Source of the DNA: Aneurinibacillus aneurinilyticus ATCC 12856
GTDB lineage: Bacteria > Bacillota > Bacilli > Aneurinibacillales > Aneurinibacillaceae
DNA: 59,662 nt
NCBI RefSeq assembly: GCF_000466385.1
Contig: NZ_KE952809.1
Coordinates: forward strand, 12,904-72,565
Direction: 5' to 3'
The notes beneath the pieces were generated by a model. It was given only the letters and a program-made list of their open reading frames with translations, made no database searches and was not told the origin of the DNA. Positions 57,548 through 59,662 of the stretch are shown here, piece after piece. The position numbers were made by a program, and so were the translations under genes. Every line of letters begins with the position of its first letter. The stretch's first letter is position 1.

Positions 57548-59596
57548 CTAGACTTTGAATCTGCCCATTACATCGTTTAATTCTTCAGCCATTTTAGTGA
57601 GTGTAAGCGAAGCAGATGCAATTTCTTCCATGGAAGCATTTTGTTCTTCTGCCGCTGCTGCCACGCCCTGGGTTAGTCCTGCTGTTTGTTCAGAAATGCG
57701 GGCGATTTGGCTTACGGCTTCTGTCATTTTTTCCTTTTTCGCATCCATTTCCAGTACGACACGATTTACATCCTTCACATGGGCAAACACTTCCTCTGCT
57801 GCTTCGAGTATGTCTTCGAACGAGCCGGAAGCGCTATCCGCCATCTCAATCCCTTGCTTTACCTCTGTATTTGTTTCGTTCATCACTTCGGCTGCATGGC
57901 GCATCTCTTGCTGAATCTCAGTAATAAGCTGGCTGATTTGACTGGCTGATTGTGTCGATTGTTCGGCCAGTTTACGTACTTCGTCCGCTACGACTGAGAA
58001 TCCTCTGCCATGCTCACCCGCCCTGGCTGCTTCAATCGCCGCGTTTAGGGCCAGTAGATTCGTTTGTTCGGAAATAGATGTAATAAGCGCCACGATATGG
58101 TCGATTTCTTCCGACTTTTTCTCAAGTGAGTGTACGGCACCTGTTAACTCTTCTACCCGCTGGTAAATATGATTCATCTGCCCGGTTACTTCTTTGGCGT
58201 TCCGATTTCCGTGTTCAGCTTTCTCGGCGGTTACCATGGAGCGTTCGTTCATCTGTTGTATGCCTTCAGCAATCTGATCCATGCTATCCATAATCTCGGA
58301 CACGACGTTTCTTGCACCCTCTGAGATAGTAGTCTGCTGTTCAGTACCGCTGGCAACCTCTAACATAGATTCCGTAATTTGTTCTGCTGCCTTGCTTGTT
58401 TGCTCAGAGCCTGCTGTTAATTGTTCAGAAGTAGAAGCCACATGATGAGTATGGGAAGCGATTTGTCCCATTGTCTCTCGCAGCGTGTCATTCATGAAAT
58501 TGAAGTTGCGGAACATTTGCCCGAACTCATCTTCGGTTTTTATTTCAATGTGGTGTGTAAAGTCTCCGCTGGACATTATTCCCGATAATTCATTAACACG
58601 TGTAATGTTTCGTATGATATAGCGGCTATATAACAGAATGATAACAACAGCAATGATGATTGCGACCACAGAAGCTGCAATGAGTGCATTCACAAGCGAA
58701 CGAACAGGAGAAAACATCTCATTTTCTGGAATGACGAGAGAAAGGATCCAGCCGTTCTCTGGAACTTTTTTATAATATATTCGATTTAATCCGTTTTCAT
58801 CCGTGTAAGTAACCATTCCGCTCTCTTCAGACAGCAGATGTGAGGAGGCCTGGGCCAGTGAAGCATTCGGATCGTTCTTGATGTTTGTTTTCATCATTTT
58901 GTTCGGGTCCGCATCGGCCAGGTAGATTCCTTTGCTATCAAGCAGGAACGCTCGTCCTGTTTCGCCGACCTTTGTCTGGCCGACAAGCTTTTGCAGGCTG
59001 GATAAATCAACATCACATGTAATTACCCCAAGAAATTCATGATTTTTATTATAAAATGGTACACTGACAGTGAGCATCGAGGTTTTAGTCACCGTGTCAA
59101 AATACGGATCAGTATAGACGGCTGGCTGCTTGCTGGCTTTTCCTGTTTTATACCAGTCCATGTTTGGATAATCGTATTCAGTACTATTGAATTCGTCTGA
59201 TACTTCAAATTTTCCGTCTTTTCTAAAGGCATACATGGCAAAGTATTTTACGTCCTGACGATATTTATAAGGTTCGAAAAAGATGCCGCTAGCAAATGTC
59301 TCATTATTGGAGCCAAGTGCATTTTTTAGTATGTCTTCATATTGCTCTTTTGTGAATGAGTGAGCGGAAAACTCCAGGCTACGGGCGAGCAATTCAGGGA
59401 TTTTCTTGTGAGCAATCAGATTTTTTTCAATAGTAGATGCAAGATTTTGCAATTGCTCATTCATCTTGGCTTCGATTTGTCGGTTCATCAAAGATGAGCT
59501 GTAGAAATACGTAAATGTTGTGGTGAATAATAGAACAATCACAAACGTAGGAAGCAGGGAGGCAAGTGTACGCGATTTAATGCTTCTAAATTTCAT
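57548..59596 (-). CDS. Methyl-accepting chemotaxis protein with dCache sensor
   Basis: A membrane chemoreceptor of 682 residues. Order: helix (about 10-32), an extracellular double-Cache domain (about 40-295), a second helix (about 300-326), HAMP (about 327-380), and the signalling coiled coil with the invariant tip [22 protein letters not shown]. Glutamine/glutamate sites for methylation are likely in AEQITESM and related heptads. In the distal dCache motif, where amino-acid sensors carry R-x-W-Y, the sequence is NMDWYKTG, lacking that Arg, so the ligand may not be an amino acid. AAAGGTGA lies about 12 bases before the ATG, a little far. Confidence 0.95.
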   Translation of the reverse strand: MKFRSIKSRTLASLLPTFVIVLLFTTTFTYFYSSSLMNRQIEAKMNEQLQNLASTIEKNLIAHKKIPELLARSLEFSAHSFTKEQYEDILKNALGSNNETFASGIFFEPYKYRQDVKYFAMYAFRKDGKFEVSDEFNSTEYDYPNMDWYKTGKASKQPAVYTDPYFDTVTKTSMLTVSVPFYNKNHEFLGVITCDVDLSSLQKLVGQTKVGETGRAFLLDSKGIYLADADPNKMMKTNIKNDPNASLAQASSHLLSEESGMVTYTDENGLNRIYYKKVPENGWILSLVIPENEMFSPVRSLVNALIAASVVAIIIAVVIILLYSRYIIRNITRVNELSGIMSSGDFTHHIEIKTEDEFGQMFRNFNFMNDTLRETMGQIASHTHHVASTSEQLTAGSEQTSKAAEQITESMLEVASGTEQQTTISEGARNVVSEIMDSMDQIAEGIQQMNERSMVTAEKAEHGNRNAKEVTGQMNHIYQRVEELTGAVHSLEKKSEEIDHIVALITSISEQTNLLALNAAIEAARAGEHGRGFSVVADEVRKLAEQSTQSASQISQLITEIQQEMRHAAEVMNETNTEVKQGIEMADSASGSFEDILEAAEEVFAHVKDVNRVVLEMDAKKEKMTEAVSQIARISEQTAGLTQGVAAAAEEQNASMEEIASASLTLTKMAEELNDVMGRFKV

Positions 59597-59633
59597 CTCT
59601 TATGAAGTTCACCTTTCTTTTTATAATGTATAT

Positions 59634-59647
59634 CACGCCTGTTGATT
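59634..59647 (-). repeat. Dispersed intergenic motif, copy 4 (inverted)
   Basis: In minus-strand reading AATCAACAGGCGTG followed by ATATACATTATAA, upstream of the chemoreceptor gene. Identical 14-mer to copies 1 and 3. Confidence 0.6.
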
Positions 59648-59662
59648 ATCCATAAGGTGGAA

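Overview
The window is a contiguous piece of a Bacillales (Firmicutes) chromosome. Supporting evidence: AGGAGG-type ribosome sites, TTG and GTG starts, low-to-middle GC, CIRCE-controlled groESL, the complete Bacillus-order purine operon (purEKBCSQLFMNHD), yerB-yerC-pcrB-pcrA-ligA synteny, and YjcZ-type micro-genes typical of spore formers. The gene content fits the Aneurinibacillus/Brevibacillus side of the order, but that genus-level guess is inference. I see no rRNA, tRNA, CRISPR array, prophage or intact insertion sequence.

Layout. (1) 1-10 kb, cell-envelope and exopolysaccharide region: a UgtP-like glycosyltransferase plus NodB deacetylase pair, a micro-ORF interrupted by two in-frame TGA codons, a DUF2653-type protein, an OmpR/EnvZ-type two-component system, an unrecognised exported protein, and a 1139-residue GH18-NodB-GT2 fusion. 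(2) 10-20 kb: tsaD, a DnaA-box cluster, a 729-residue unknown membrane protein, an ABC-F factor, 5-formyl-THF cyclo-ligase, a MogA-like enzyme, tatC and groESL. (3) 20-25.4 kb: a guanine riboswitch before guaA and a purine permease, a histidine-kinase remnant, a response regulator with an HD-GYP output, and three tandem YjcZ-like micro-genes, one frameshifted. (4) 25.5-38.8 kb: the 12-gene purine operon behind a PurR operator and a ykkC-class, probably PRPP-sensing, riboswitch. (5) 38.8-45.3 kb: cydABDC with a Rex-like operator, then two small membrane proteins on the other strand. (6) 45.7-50.3 kb: a branched-chain-amino-acid-type (Liv) ABC transporter. (7) 50.4-59.6 kb: yerB, yerC, pcrB, pcrA, ligA and a chemoreceptor.

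How it works together. Purine supply appears to be under three layers of control: PurR boxes and a PRPP-type switch on de novo synthesis, and a guanine-type switch on GMP synthesis and base uptake. The first 10 kb looks like a regulated surface-polymer locus in which synthesis, deacetylation and cleavage domains are fused in one membrane protein. Three copies of one palindrome flank the two-component genes and could be its operators.

Points most worth a second look: the DnaA-box cluster next to tsaD, the double-TGA micro-ORF, the tri-domain polysaccharide machine and its unknown partner, the PurR/ykkC leader, and a 14-base motif (AATCAACAGGYGTG) found in four intergenic regions spread over the window.
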